A stretch of 31,012 bases of DNA from positions 1 to 31,012 of IMG/VR virus record IMGVR_UViG_3300046517_000245; one strand, written 5' to 3'. The DNA comes from a virus. Below are positions 5,498 to 14,089 of this stretch, one piece after another; the stretch's first letter is position 1, and every line of letters starts with the position of its first letter. The notes under the pieces are model-generated. The model was not told where the DNA came from and did not search any database. It was given only the letters and a program-made list of their open reading frames with translations. The position numbers were made by a program, and so were the translations under genes.

Positions 5498-5844
5498 TAT
5501 TTCCCCTTGTCCATCTTGTTGTTAAGCTGGGTCAGGATGTTGACCTGAACGTCATTTATCTTTTCGGCCAAACGCCCCACCCCGCCGTTGAAGTCTTTGG
5601 TAATCACTTCAAATCTGGCAGCGTCCAGTTTCTCGTGATTATCAGCCTTCTCGAACAGCTTGATAATCGAGGTCTTCAATGCTTCTCTGGATTCCTTGGC
5701 ATCATCCAGATAGGACTTGAATTCATCTCTACTGAGTTTTGATTTCACGTCATCCGCCGTAGTCTTCCATAGATATCCGATTATGAGGACTAGTATCCCA
5801 AGCACACCAGTCGCTATATCACGATAGAACTGTAGTTCACCCAT
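5497..5844 (-). CDS. Lysis-cassette membrane-anchored coiled-coil protein, 115 aa
   Basis: GAGGGG lies about 5 nt before ATG 5844. One N-terminal membrane span (residues ~12-27, GVLGILVLIIGYLW) is followed by a charged coiled coil (DEFKSYLDDAKESREALKTS, KADNHEKLDAARFEV) and a C-terminal helix. The layout resembles hemolysin XhlA-like holin partners and inner-membrane spanins. Between endolysin and holin, a lysis-timing or spanin role is the best guess. No lipobox outer-membrane spanin partner was seen. Confidence 0.65.
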   Translation of the reverse strand: MGELQFYRDIATGVLGILVLIIGYLWKTTADDVKSKLSRDEFKSYLDDAKESREALKTSIIKLFEKADNHEKLDAARFEVITKDFNGGVGRLAEKINDVQVNILTQLNNKMDKGK

Positions 5845-5860
5845 TACACCCCTCTCGTTC

Positions 5861-6310
5861 TTAACTGCTTGTCAGGCCGTCTGTGTAAGTCACTTTCCCG
5901 CTAGCAAACGTCGCCGTAAGAATTTCTCTACGCATACTTGGTGCGATGCTAAAGTGCGTCCATCCTGAAAGGCCTCCCTCCAATATAAGCTGGTCATAAG
6001 ATATTCCAGAGCCTTCAATCGCTTTGCAGACATCGAGCGGACTCCCGAATCCAGAGGCCGTAAAATCTGCCGCATATCCCTGAGTGTGGGCGCTATTAAC
6101 TGAACCTCCGATGACTGTATTGAGCTTGGGACTTCTGAACCCGGAGGAGATGTGAAGTTCCCCAACCAGGTCTCTAACCCGCTCAAGACTTTGTGCAAGC
6201 TCTGTGAGATTGGCGATCTGTTCATCGTTTGGGACATTGGATATTCCTCTGCGTTCGGCTATCTCGGAGAAGGTCAGAGCCTCAAGAGTGAAGGATTTGG
6301 AGAGGATCAT
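5861..6310 (-). CDS. Endolysin, peptidase M15 family (D-Ala carboxy/endopeptidase type), 149 aa
   Basis: ATG 6310 overlaps the tailspike stop (ATGA). The zinc-peptidase core is visible: SGFRSPKLN (residues 56-64), then S-x-H-x-x-G-x-A-x-D as SAHTQGYAAD (His75 and Asp82 as metal ligands), and GWTHFS with His119 as third ligand. Glu111 in LILEGG is the candidate general base. This is the arrangement of M15 phage endolysins that cleave peptide cross-links of peptidoglycan. There is no signal peptide, so export should depend on the holin two genes downstream. The length is normal for a single-domain enzyme. Confidence 0.85.
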   Translation of the reverse strand: MILSKSFTLEALTFSEIAERRGISNVPNDEQIANLTELAQSLERVRDLVGELHISSGFRSPKLNTVIGGSVNSAHTQGYAADFTASGFGSPLDVCKAIEGSGISYDQLILEGGLSGWTHFSIAPSMRREILTATFASGKVTYTDGLTSS

Positions 6311-8385
6311 CTCACCCTTCTTGCAAAGATAGACCCATAGACTTTAAGCGTGCTTACAGCGAAAGTAACTTGCGCGACCAAATAGACTATAGTGCTGCTT
6401 GCAATAGATATTCTGACAGTCGGGGTGGTCTGAGCCATATCAGAGGCAGCGGCTAATGTTCCGGCCAGAGCGAGATTGGTGAAAGTATCCTGAGAGCCTA
6501 TAGTCGCGCTCGTAGTGCTGATCCCTGACTTCATCACGGTGAAAGTAGTGGCCCCGCCAGCAAGATAATCAATCACCCCCCACACATCCCAGTCTCCAGG
6601 AGTAAGGGTAAAGTTAGTGACATTCAGGGCATTCGGGCTTGTAAGGGAAAGAGAAGAACCAGTTGCTATAGTCGCGGTCGAATACTCTCCAATATCACTA
6701 GCGTTAGCGTTGTCATTTGACCCAGTGCCGTGAATGGCAGTCGGCGTTATCTGCGATGCCGTGTTTATAGAATAGGCAGTAGAAATGTTGGTGAATTGAT
6801 TCGGTCCAATCTGTATTGAGGTGGCAGTCGAATTTACAGTAGCGATACCTGTCCCCGTTGGTCCTGTAAATTGATTCCCGCAAATTTCATATGCGATACC
6901 GCCGTCTATTTGAATACCAGTTCCGCCACCACTTAGAATGAAATTATTGCCGTTGAGAGTTGTATTCACGAATACGCCAGGATCGTTTTTCTTGAACCAT
7001 ATCGCTGGAGTAACAGTGTTCGTAAATAGATAGTTGCCGACGATAGAGATGCCAGCAATCCCGCCACTTGCAGTCGATCTATCGAAAATAAAACCGCCGA
7101 CTTGTTGATTGCTGTCTACCGTGTTATTTGCAATCCTTATTTGAGATGATCCAACGGTAGAGCCCCAATTCATATGGTAGGCTGCCCCGAGAGTGTTGAA
7201 GTAGTTATTCACTACACGCAATCCGCCACCGCTGAGATGGCTTATTCCTTTCAGGGAAGCGGAAGAACTATTCCCGAAGAATGCACAATCAGTAATCCAA
7301 CTCGGAGTGGAATCGGCATTTACGGTGTCTTGAACGGTGACACCAACATTCAGGATTCCGTTTATGACACAGTTGTGAATTCTCGCGGATGCAACAGAAA
7401 TGAACTCGATGCTGTTCCAGCACTGAGAGAAAAGAAGGTTCTCGAATGTGCTGTTTAGATTGGTCGTCACCCCATTGGTTGCGCCATTGACTTTGATCGC
7501 AGCTCCCGCAGTTTGAGAAGCTCCTCCAAAGACTTTCATATCACGAAAGTGAACTGAAGAATCACACGCGATGTTGAATCCGTTTTGCGTAGTCGTACCA
7601 AGCTGAATTACAGAAATCTCCACGCCTGCGCCGAAAATAGTGATCGACCCGGAGATGGTGATTTCCGAGTTGATAACATAAAACCCAGGCGGGAAGTACA
7701 GCGATCTGCCCAATGCAGCCGTAACCGCCGCCTGTATCGCCGCCGTATCATCCGTTACCCCATCTCCCTTGGCTCCGAAATTCAAGACGCTAACAATGAG
7801 AGGCAGAGAGGTATTTTTAGGATTTATGAGTCCATAACTGACCGCACTAAGTCCTGAATCTATTCCTATGGTGTCGCTTTGAATTCCAATAGTCGTAGAA
7901 GCTGAGAAGACAGAAGTACTTATAGTGCTGTAGAACGTCCCAGCAGTATTCAGTGTCTTCAGTCGTCTACCAGTGGTGAAAGTCCCAGTCTGATCTCCTG
8001 AGAAGATGAAACTAGACCCACTTACAAAAGTCGGAGTCAGACCACTGGGTATCCATTCGCTCTGAACCTGTGAAGGATCGTTGACCCCCGGTAGGTTGTC
8101 CCTCGACCAGTAAGGCGAAGCAGGCGGGTCGGTATCGTTTGAAGGGGCTAGGACAAACTTCGCTGTTGAGGCTATCCAGACTTCCCCATTTCCAGGGATG
8201 TTCCCACCTGAATCCAAGACTATCGGATTAGTCCTCGCTGTAGAGGCTGTGGCGTCTGTGTAGGTGTTCTGTTTGGTCGAACTGCCGACTTGATAGCAAA
8301 AGAGCAATCCGCCAGCAGCAGGCGTGTTTCCTCCCGGTATGAGTTGGGTCGAATTGATCGGGTCGGGAGCGTAGAAAGCGGTCAT
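6307..8385 (-). CDS. Tailspike 1: shared head-binding anchor plus pectate-lyase-type beta helix, 692 aa
   Basis: Start ATG 8385. Residues 1-100 (DPINSTQLIPGGNTPAAGG, LDSGGNIPGNGEVWI, APSNDTDPPASPYWSRDNL) form an N-terminal anchor shared with tailspike 2. The FGAKGDGVTDDTAAIQAA segment at about residues 203-220 opens a pectate-lyase-3/right-handed beta-helix domain. Short Asn/Gly-rich coils with N-x-F, N-T-V-D and I-x-I-D-G turns continue to about residue 560. A beta-rich C-terminal cap ends FARRVR. The protein should trimerise, attach to the tail and bind or cleave surface polysaccharide. Catalytic acids cannot be placed from sequence alone. The N-terminal FYAPDP lead is typical of podovirus spikes. 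Confidence 0.85.
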   Translation of the reverse strand: MTAFYAPDPINSTQLIPGGNTPAAGGLLFCYQVGSSTKQNTYTDATASTARTNPIVLDSGGNIPGNGEVWIASTAKFVLAPSNDTDPPASPYWSRDNLPGVNDPSQVQSEWIPSGLTPTFVSGSSFIFSGDQTGTFTTGRRLKTLNTAGTFYSTISTSVFSASTTIGIQSDTIGIDSGLSAVSYGLINPKNTSLPLIVSVLNFGAKGDGVTDDTAAIQAAVTAALGRSLYFPPGFYVINSEITISGSITIFGAGVEISVIQLGTTTQNGFNIACDSSVHFRDMKVFGGASQTAGAAIKVNGATNGVTTNLNSTFENLLFSQCWNSIEFISVASARIHNCVINGILNVGVTVQDTVNADSTPSWITDCAFFGNSSSASLKGISHLSGGGLRVVNNYFNTLGAAYHMNWGSTVGSSQIRIANNTVDSNQQVGGFIFDRSTASGGIAGISIVGNYLFTNTVTPAIWFKKNDPGVFVNTTLNGNNFILSGGGTGIQIDGGIAYEICGNQFTGPTGTGIATVNSTATSIQIGPNQFTNISTAYSINTASQITPTAIHGTGSNDNANASDIGEYSTATIATGSSLSLTSPNALNVTNFTLTPGDWDVWGVIDYLAGGATTFTVMKSGISTTSATIGSQDTFTNLALAGTLAAASDMAQTTPTVRISIASSTIVYLVAQVTFAVSTLKVYGSIFARRVR

Positions 8386-8414
8386 TTGACAATCCGTGTA
8401 TTACCAGATAGGCT
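8386..8414 (+). promoter_or_regulatory. Promoter-like sequence for the plus-strand gene at 8424
   Basis: TTGACA (8386-8391) follows the start codon of tailspike 1 on the other strand. After 17 nt comes TAGGCT (8409-8414), a weak -10 box matching at the three most important positions. Predicted +1 is near 8421, leaving only about 3 nt before the ATG and no ribosome site. The gene would have a nearly leaderless mRNA. Confidence 0.4.
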
Positions 8415-8423
8415 TCGTGTATT

Positions 8424-8774
8424 ATGCGATATCTGCAAATCCTGCTGTTTCTTCCGTCCCTCGCCTTTGGGGGAGATTGGACGACTGCCGACACGGTGAG
8501 GCAGGGTCTTTATACTGGATTGACCATAGTTGACTGCGAACAAACCAAGACATTCCTCAAGAATCCCCATATGTACGAGAACAACCCCATTCTTGGGAAG
8601 CATCCTAGTCAAGCCAAAGTCAACAATCTCTGTGCGTTGAGCATTGTAGGAAACGCCGCAGTCTCTTATGTCCTTCCTAGAGGGTGGAGGGAGGCTTGGC
8701 AATACGTCTGGATCGGAGCGGAAGCTAGTGCTGTTTATCATAACTATTCCGCAGGGGTTCGAATCCCATTCTAG
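8424..8774 (+). CDS. Exported small phage protein embedded in the tailspike region, 116 aa
   Basis: This is the only plus-strand gene within the 26-kb minus-strand block. Residues 1-17 form a signal peptide (RYLQILLFLPSLAFGG). The mature part has DWTTADTVRQGLYTGLT, DCEQT, NPILGKHPS, a hydrophobic helix and EASAVYHNYSAGVRIPF. I recall this family (D.GQT…NPILG.HPS…WQY..I..E…NHS.G) as a common uncharacterised phage protein, so the frame is real. The likely location is periplasm or membrane. It lies between two receptor-binding genes, shares the palindromic CTAG stop with tailspike 2, and has its own promoter-like sequence. It may act on the host envelope or against superinfection, by inference. 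Confidence 0.75.
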   Translation: MRYLQILLFLPSLAFGGDWTTADTVRQGLYTGLTIVDCEQTKTFLKNPHMYENNPILGKHPSQAKVNNLCALSIVGNAAVSYVLPRGWREAWQYVWIGAEASAVYHNYSAGVRIPF

Positions 8775-10000
8775 TTCTTGGCTTCATATAAAACTGTGAA
8801 TTGAAAAGCTGAGGCATTTTTAATATCACCTACAGTAAGAGTAGCCGGGGTGCCAGTAGTAGCCGTTGCAAATCCAACTAGAGCGGCACTTGAGAATCCT
8901 GAATTCCCAGGGAAAGACAGAAATATATTCACCCAAGTGCTATTTAATCCAGCCCATGTTATGGAACCACATTTCCCACTATATGTATTATTGAATGGAT
9001 AGGGCATGGAAATATCCAAAAGGCCACTGGCCGAACCAGTTGCATTTATAGCCAACGCTCCTGAAGCAACTACAAGCCTACCAACTTTAATTGCTGTTCC
9101 ATTTTGAAGTATATATGTAACTCCAGTTGATGCTCCGCTAAAAGATATCCCAGGAACCCAAGTCGTAGTTTCTCTGTAGTCATCAAGAATGGTCGTTGAA
9201 GCATTGGCATTTGTAGTAGAAGCAAATCTAATCCCTGAGGTCGTTCCTGAAACATCAATCAGATTCTGGAAAGTAGCTGTACTTATCGCTGTAAAACTCG
9301 TTGTAATAGCCGTAGTCGCCGCAACTGAATAGGCAGTTATGATATTTCCGGTGATTGAAACACCAGTAGAGGTCTCTATCGACCAGGGCACAGACCCATT
9401 AGGCGTCGAGAGAATCCCATAGGAGATAACACTCAAGCCCCCGTTTAGCGTCCCCGAGTCTAGAGTCACTCCAACTGCCGTACTTCCTGTAGCTAATACA
9501 GCAGAGGTGACTATTCCAAACCTATCCCCCCCAGTAACTGTAGCTTTTACTCTCCGACCTGTCGTGTAGAGCGCAGTCTGATCTCCAACTACTGAAAAGC
9601 CTGTAACTCCCACGAACGTCGCTGTAGAGCCTTGTACCCACTCAGACTGAGCAGAGAGGCTTTGGACTTGAGCAGCGGAGATGTTGTTTATTCCGGGGTA
9701 GTTGTCCTTAGACCAGTAAGGGCTTGAAGGAGGATCGGTGTCATTACTCGGGGCTAGAACGAATTTAGCCGTGCTGGTGATCCAGACCTCACCATTCCCA
9801 GGTATATTGCCCCCACTGTCTAGAACGATAGGATTAGTACGAGCAGTCGAAGCTGAAGGATCGGTATAGGAGTTAGACTTTGTAGTAGACCCGACTTGAT
9901 AGACGAATAAGAGACCTCCAGAGGCAGGTGTATTACCCCCAGGAATGAATTGTGTTGACTGTATTGGGTCGGGAACGAGAAAAGCGATAGGGCCAGCCAT
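8771..10000 (-). CDS. Tailspike/tail fibre 2 sharing the N-terminal anchor, 409 aa
   Basis: ATG 10000 overlaps the previous stop (TAATG). Residues 1-105 repeat the tailspike 1 anchor almost residue for residue (DPIQSTQFIPGGNTPASGG, LDSGGNIPGNGEVWI, APSNDTDPPSSPYWS). The rest differs: no pectate-lyase motif, Thr/Ser/Ala-rich strands (TATFQNLIDVSGTTSGIRF), a region with DDYRETTTWVPGISFSG, and a compact beta-rich C-terminus similar in style to the terminal knob of podovirus tail fibres. It probably recognises a second receptor. Its stop shares CTAG with the opposite-strand gene. Confidence 0.8.
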   Translation of the reverse strand: MAGPIAFLVPDPIQSTQFIPGGNTPASGGLLFVYQVGSTTKSNSYTDPSASTARTNPIVLDSGGNIPGNGEVWITSTAKFVLAPSNDTDPPSSPYWSKDNYPGINNISAAQVQSLSAQSEWVQGSTATFVGVTGFSVVGDQTALYTTGRRVKATVTGGDRFGIVTSAVLATGSTAVGVTLDSGTLNGGLSVISYGILSTPNGSVPWSIETSTGVSITGNIITAYSVAATTAITTSFTAISTATFQNLIDVSGTTSGIRFASTTNANASTTILDDYRETTTWVPGISFSGASTGVTYILQNGTAIKVGRLVVASGALAINATGSASGLLDISMPYPFNNTYSGKCGSITWAGLNSTWVNIFLSFPGNSGFSSAALVGFATATTGTPATLTVGDIKNASAFQFTVLYEAKN

Positions 10001-11607
10001 TATCCCCTCACTCCATTCATGCCAGGACTAAAAGTATGGATTTGATCTAGCGGAATTCCACTATCCTGAACAGGTCTTGCAAGTATCCCGCTCAAAGGAA
10101 TCCCTGGTAGGGCTTGCTGTCCTGCTTGAGCAGCCACATTCCCAAGGCTTATCATCGAAGAAGGGCCAGTACCAGCAGGATTCACCATATACTTTTGGTA
10201 TGGGCCTGAAGTTATCCCCGCTCTTACAGCAGGTCTACCGGCAGCAGCAGCAAGGTAGTAGGGATTGTGCATCAATGCCGAAGCCCCGCCCCCGATAGCG
10301 AAATCGAAAAGACTCAAAGGCGTACCCCCAGTCTTCTCTGGAAGCCTTGCTACTTTAGGAAACTGCTGTCCAAACTCTGCAATCGTTCTGATATTGCCTT
10401 GCAAGGGGACATTCTTCTTCAGTTCTCTAGCAAGCCCTATAGCATCTATGTTCCCATCGGCTTGGAGGTGTTTCTGGACGGTATAGGTCTCCGCTATAGT
10501 CCGTCTTGCTGCTTGATAGTCTTGGACGAGATTTGGATTAGCCCCAGTCCTTTCCAAATGCCTACCAAGTTCGTCCTCTAGAGCGCCTGAAATGTCCTTG
10601 TATGATCTACCAAGAGCTTTATCGCCTTTGGCAAAGGCAGCATCGGCCTTTCCTCTCAAAAGCCTGATCTGATCCACGGCGGAACTTGCATCAAAGGAGT
10701 TCTGTTTCACCGCTTTTACTGCATCGGTGATATCTGTTCTCGCGCTTTCAGGGAAATCTTTAGCAGCACTTTTGTAAGGAGCGGCTATCTCGTCCAGTTT
10801 CTTGAAATAGTCATCACTGGCAGTCACCCTGCCTGAATTGCGGACGTTTTCATAAGCTTTCCCAGCATCGGCCCTGATCTGAGAGAGGGTTTGTTGATTC
10901 ATAGGCACTTCATCAGGCACACCATAGTGTTCCCTGAGAAGCCTGTTCGAGTTCAACTGATCCTTCTCTGCAAGCTTTTGAGCGGTTTTGATCTTCCCAG
11001 CCACTCCTTCTATGGCTTGATTGGCTAAAGAAGGATTGACCTGAGTAGGAGAAAGTGAATATCCAGCTTCTTTTGCTTGGACTACACCTTGATCTACTTG
11101 GGCGCGCTTAAGCTCCCCTGATACACGTTTGGTCATTCCAGCATCAGACTCCATGACCAAAGGCCCCTTCATCCGTGGAATTGAGGCCAAATCTACAGAT
11201 TCAGTAGGCCCCAGACCGGCTAGCTTGCTCTGATCGAAAAGCTGTCCAATATCGCTTAGATAGGTCTTACCTTCCTCAGTCCTTGGGCTGTAGGTCAACC
11301 CCCCAGAGACCTCTTTAGCGCGCTCTGAAGCTATTCTGGTGCCTTCTGGGGTGCCTAAAGTGCCACCACCTATGTTTCTCGCAATCCCAGCAACCCCCCC
11401 AGCGATAGAGGCGGGAATCCCAGTAGCCACCGAAAGCGCAGCCTCTCCAGCACCCTTGAGTTTCTGTCCTAGACTGGATTCTTGCTTTACAGCAGCCTCT
11501 TGAGGGGTTTGCGCCCTGATTTCATCAGCCAAAGCCTTAGCCCCTGCCGTATCACCAGCAGCATCAGCCTTGACTAAAGCAGAGTGAAGGTCGTCTAGAT
11601 AGGCCAC
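10000..11607 (-). CDS. Ejection protein (internal virion protein), 535 aa
   Basis: GTG 11607 overlaps the previous stop (TAGTG). The N-terminal 60 residues are helical and Ala-rich (DLHSALVKADAAGDTAGAKA). A hydrophobic Gly/Ala segment follows (AALSVATGIPASIAGGVAGIARNIGG, quoted here only to mark the membrane-active stretch near residues 53-78; the core is SIAGGVAGIARNIGG). The middle is long and helical (LRGKADAAFAKGDKALGRSY). The C-terminus contains another Gly/Ala/Pro-rich segment. Size, helicity and position just before the tailspikes match P22 gp16/gp20-type proteins that leave the capsid ahead of DNA and form the trans-envelope channel. Which P22 protein it equals is not resolvable here. 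Confidence 0.75.
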   Translation of the reverse strand: MAYLDDLHSALVKADAAGDTAGAKALADEIRAQTPQEAAVKQESSLGQKLKGAGEAALSVATGIPASIAGGVAGIARNIGGGTLGTPEGTRIASERAKEVSGGLTYSPRTEEGKTYLSDIGQLFDQSKLAGLGPTESVDLASIPRMKGPLVMESDAGMTKRVSGELKRAQVDQGVVQAKEAGYSLSPTQVNPSLANQAIEGVAGKIKTAQKLAEKDQLNSNRLLREHYGVPDEVPMNQQTLSQIRADAGKAYENVRNSGRVTASDDYFKKLDEIAAPYKSAAKDFPESARTDITDAVKAVKQNSFDASSAVDQIRLLRGKADAAFAKGDKALGRSYKDISGALEDELGRHLERTGANPNLVQDYQAARRTIAETYTVQKHLQADGNIDAIGLARELKKNVPLQGNIRTIAEFGQQFPKVARLPEKTGGTPLSLFDFAIGGGASALMHNPYYLAAAAGRPAVRAGITSGPYQKYMVNPAGTGPSSMISLGNVAAQAGQQALPGIPLSGILARPVQDSGIPLDQIHTFSPGMNGVRG

Positions 11608-12965
11608 TATTTGTACTTATCGAGCAATGATTTGATATCCGGTTTCGCAGCTTCTTCTGGTCTTTTTCCAGTGATTCCTTCTGCGATATCCTTCTTGACC
11701 TCTTTTGGTGCCTTTAAAGCACCTTTGGTCTCTAGTTGCAATTGATTCAGGACAGCCTTGTAAGCCTCATGACTGTCTGCGGTACTCAGCATCTTTTCAG
11801 CTTCTGTAACGCTGTGGACATTCGTCCCGCCCCTAGAGGCTACTTGTCCGTAAGCATTGATAACTGCTCTATTTGCAGCGACAAATGCCCTTTGATCTGG
11901 ACTCCATTGATTCTCGCTAATTTGCATGATTTGATTGATAGGCTTGAAACCCACTCTCGGCACAGCCTTACTTGCATTTTCAGCAAGGGGAACAAATTGA
12001 TCCAATTCATGCGCCGCAAATCCAAGTTGCGCTTCTCTCGTACCAGCCACTCGTTCCGCTGCCAAAGCGCCTTGGAACTCTGCCATCTTCACTGAAACAT
12101 GGGCAGGAGTCATTCCTTGTGCCTTCGCTTCAGATACGATCTCTTTCCTCATGGCATTCATGGTGATCGGGCTTCTAGCAAGCCCAACCATGACTGACTT
12201 ATCACCAGTCAGATATTGCTTCGCCATGAAGTTTAGAGTCTCCTTATCTGGAGCATTGGTCATGTTCAAGAATGTTGAAGTCGGCGGAGGCTCAATGAAT
12301 CTACCTTGAGCATCTTTTCTGAAGGTGCCAGTGCGACTATCGAATAATCCCAGTTTCTTAGTCTCTGGATTTATAGCGGTCGTATGCTCAAGCTTTGGAG
12401 GCTCAGCGACTTTCCCACCCATAGCTAATACAGCAGTCCTCGCGACTTCTGGAGGAGGGAGTTCATGCTCTAACTCGTTAGCACTAAAGCCTTGAGCCGC
12501 GAAGTGACCGCTTTTCTTCCCCTCTTGGATAGAAGCCATGGCTTCTTCTCTGGCTTGTTTCTCAGCCTGTGCTTTGTCTCCGGTGAGTTGAAGATTCCTC
12601 TGGTAGGAATCCACATATCCAGTAAGGATGTTCCTCTTGACAGCAGTTCTTTTCTCGTCAATAGCCATGTTCTGAATGTTCATCTGCTGGGCCATTTGAC
12701 TAAGCTTGATACCTCCTTCAGGGTCGATCCTAGTGTAAGCGGCTATCCCTTGAGGGGTAGGAGTACCACTATTAGGATCGCTAAACCCCGGAGACTGGGT
12801 GATCTGTAGAAGACTGTTCCTTCTTTGCACCTCCATCTGTTTCTCTTGGAGGTTCTGCTCATTGATCTGGCTTCTGACAGCCAAATCCTTCAAGGACATG
12901 ACTTCACCCGCTGTGGGGATTTTCAGCTGATGGACTTGTAGAGGGATGCTTGCATCAACAGGCAT
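11607..12965 (-). CDS. Ejection protein (internal virion protein), 452 aa
   Basis: ATG 12965, 3 nt after the preceding stop. The first 60 residues are Gln-rich and helical (LKDLAVRSQINEQNLQEKQM). Long amphipathic helices follow (QMAQQMNIQNMAIDEKRTAV, KAQAEKQAREEAMASIQEG), with a central linker and a C-terminal helix bundle (EKMLSTADSHEAYKAVLNQL). The acidic/basic tail ends SLLDKYK. There is no enzyme motif. It sits between two other ejection genes and is coupled to the next by a 1-nt overlap, so membership in the ejection complex is well supported by context. The exact role is inferred. Confidence 0.7.
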   Translation of the reverse strand: MPVDASIPLQVHQLKIPTAGEVMSLKDLAVRSQINEQNLQEKQMEVQRRNSLLQITQSPGFSDPNSGTPTPQGIAAYTRIDPEGGIKLSQMAQQMNIQNMAIDEKRTAVKRNILTGYVDSYQRNLQLTGDKAQAEKQAREEAMASIQEGKKSGHFAAQGFSANELEHELPPPEVARTAVLAMGGKVAEPPKLEHTTAINPETKKLGLFDSRTGTFRKDAQGRFIEPPPTSTFLNMTNAPDKETLNFMAKQYLTGDKSVMVGLARSPITMNAMRKEIVSEAKAQGMTPAHVSVKMAEFQGALAAERVAGTREAQLGFAAHELDQFVPLAENASKAVPRVGFKPINQIMQISENQWSPDQRAFVAANRAVINAYGQVASRGGTNVHSVTEAEKMLSTADSHEAYKAVLNQLQLETKGALKAPKEVKKDIAEGITGKRPEEAAKPDIKSLLDKYK

Positions 12966-12968
12966 AAC

Positions 12969-13688
12969 TTACTCCGGTTGAGGGTTATATCCTAAAGGAC
13001 CGATATATCCATTTACACTCGCATTATAAGGAACAGAACCCTTCTGATTATTGGCTAGAATCTGCTGGGTAAGGTCATAGTTCAGATAGTTTCCAACCCC
13101 GCCTGTAGCAGCATTTGCTACTCCTACCATCCCAGCAGCTTGAGCATTAGCAGCACCAGTGATGTTTTGGCCTATCTGACCGGCGACTTGAGTGCCGTAT
13201 TGTCCAGTCTGATTAGCAGCAGAAGCGCCTTGCCCGGAGATTCCATACAGACGACTGTAGATGTTGTTTATCCCGGTGTTGTAGTTAGAGAAAGCATTTT
13301 GATACTCGTTCGATGCAAGACCTTGGGAGAATTTCGCAATGTCTTGTAGAGTCGAAGGAGCGTAATACTTCCCTCTAGCTGCTGAGGCTTTGTCTAGAGC
13401 AAGTTTCCCCTGTTCAAGGTTGAAATTGTAAGCAGGAGAGGCTTGGAAGTCTTGGAGTCCGAATTGGTGTGAAAACTGTCCTCCGGGCTGAAGACCTTGG
13501 TTGATCTGGGAGAGAGCCATATTCCCAGCGTTCTGCCAAGGCATGAGGTCAGAGCGGGTCTGTTGGTACTGCTGGGCTGAAACGTCAGTCGCATGATTAG
13601 CGGCGTTTGCCTGCGCTCTACCACCGGCATAAGACGCTACCCCTCCTAAAACTGCACTACCTGCTATTGCAGTGGCTACCCAAGTCAT
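12969..13688 (-). CDS. DNA transfer protein, gp7-like ejection protein, 239 aa
   Basis: ATG 13688 overlaps the cupin stop (ATGA). The N-terminus has a hydrophobic Gly/Ala span (VATAIAGSAVLGGVASYAGG). Next come a helix with QYQQTRSDLMPWQNAGNMAL and the hallmark stretch FQASPAYNFNLEQGKLALDK followed by SAARGKYYAPSTLQDIAK and the run GLASNEYQNAFSNY. I recall this sequence from 'DNA transfer protein' annotations in many podoviruses. It ends with a Gly/Asn/Gln-rich region. It should be carried in the virion and released into the host envelope with the other two ejection proteins. Confidence 0.8.
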   Translation of the reverse strand: MTWVATAIAGSAVLGGVASYAGGRAQANAANHATDVSAQQYQQTRSDLMPWQNAGNMALSQINQGLQPGGQFSHQFGLQDFQASPAYNFNLEQGKLALDKASAARGKYYAPSTLQDIAKFSQGLASNEYQNAFSNYNTGINNIYSRLYGISGQGASAANQTGQYGTQVAGQIGQNITGAANAQAAGMVGVANAATGGVGNYLNYDLTQQILANNQKGSVPYNASVNGYIGPLGYNPQPE

Positions 13689-14089
13689 GTGAGCCTCTTG
13701 TTCTGCGCGTTAAATAGCGCCGTATTGTCTTCTTCAACCAATTCCTTTTCAATCTTATCCAGGTTTTTCTTCTTCGTTCTATGTACAGTCATGCAGATAG
13801 AATCTTCCAAAGCTAGAACTGCTCGCTTAGTCCCAGGTTTGGAAACTATCACATCTCCTGCTTCGTAAGTCTTGGTTCCGTCTTCTCCGGCAACTTCGAC
13901 TCTGCCTTTAGTAACGATGTAGAAATGCTCTTTCTTGTGTACCTTACCGACTATCAAAGTCCCAGCGGGTCTTTTAAGGACTCGGGCGTACATCCCATCT
14001 GCGAAGAAATGCTCAGTAGGTAGATCGGCTTGAGGAAGCCGACTCATAGCCTCTTGGAGTTTCCAAATCTTTCCAGTGGTCAGATTCAT
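13685..14089 (-). CDS. Cupin-fold virion-region protein, 134 aa
   Basis: ATG 14089 is chosen because it overlaps the previous stop as ATGA; the frame is open further to 14188. Cupin features are visible: DLPTEHFFADGMYARVLKRP, then PAGTLIVGKVHKKEHFYIVT with His in K-x-H and E-H, then TKGRVEVAG, EAGDVIVSKPGTKRAV and a second-barrel strand near MTVHRTKK. The C-terminus is a charged helix. I recall the same cupin, with the TEHFFADGMYAR start and PAGTKRA turn, near the tail genes of other podoviruses. Metal binding is possible through the two His, but no substrate can be named. Confidence 0.8.
   Translation of the reverse strand: MNLTTGKIWKLQEAMSRLPQADLPTEHFFADGMYARVLKRPAGTLIVGKVHKKEHFYIVTKGRVEVAGEDGTKTYEAGDVIVSKPGTKRAVLALEDSICMTVHRTKKKNLDKIEKELVEEDNTALFNAQNKRLT

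Noticed and set aside
8690-8775. Possible tRNA gene ending in the GGGGTTCGAATCCC stretch
   Set aside because: No 7-bp acceptor stem, D-arm or 7-nt anticodon loop can be formed, and the bases are the conserved C-terminus of a recognisable protein family.
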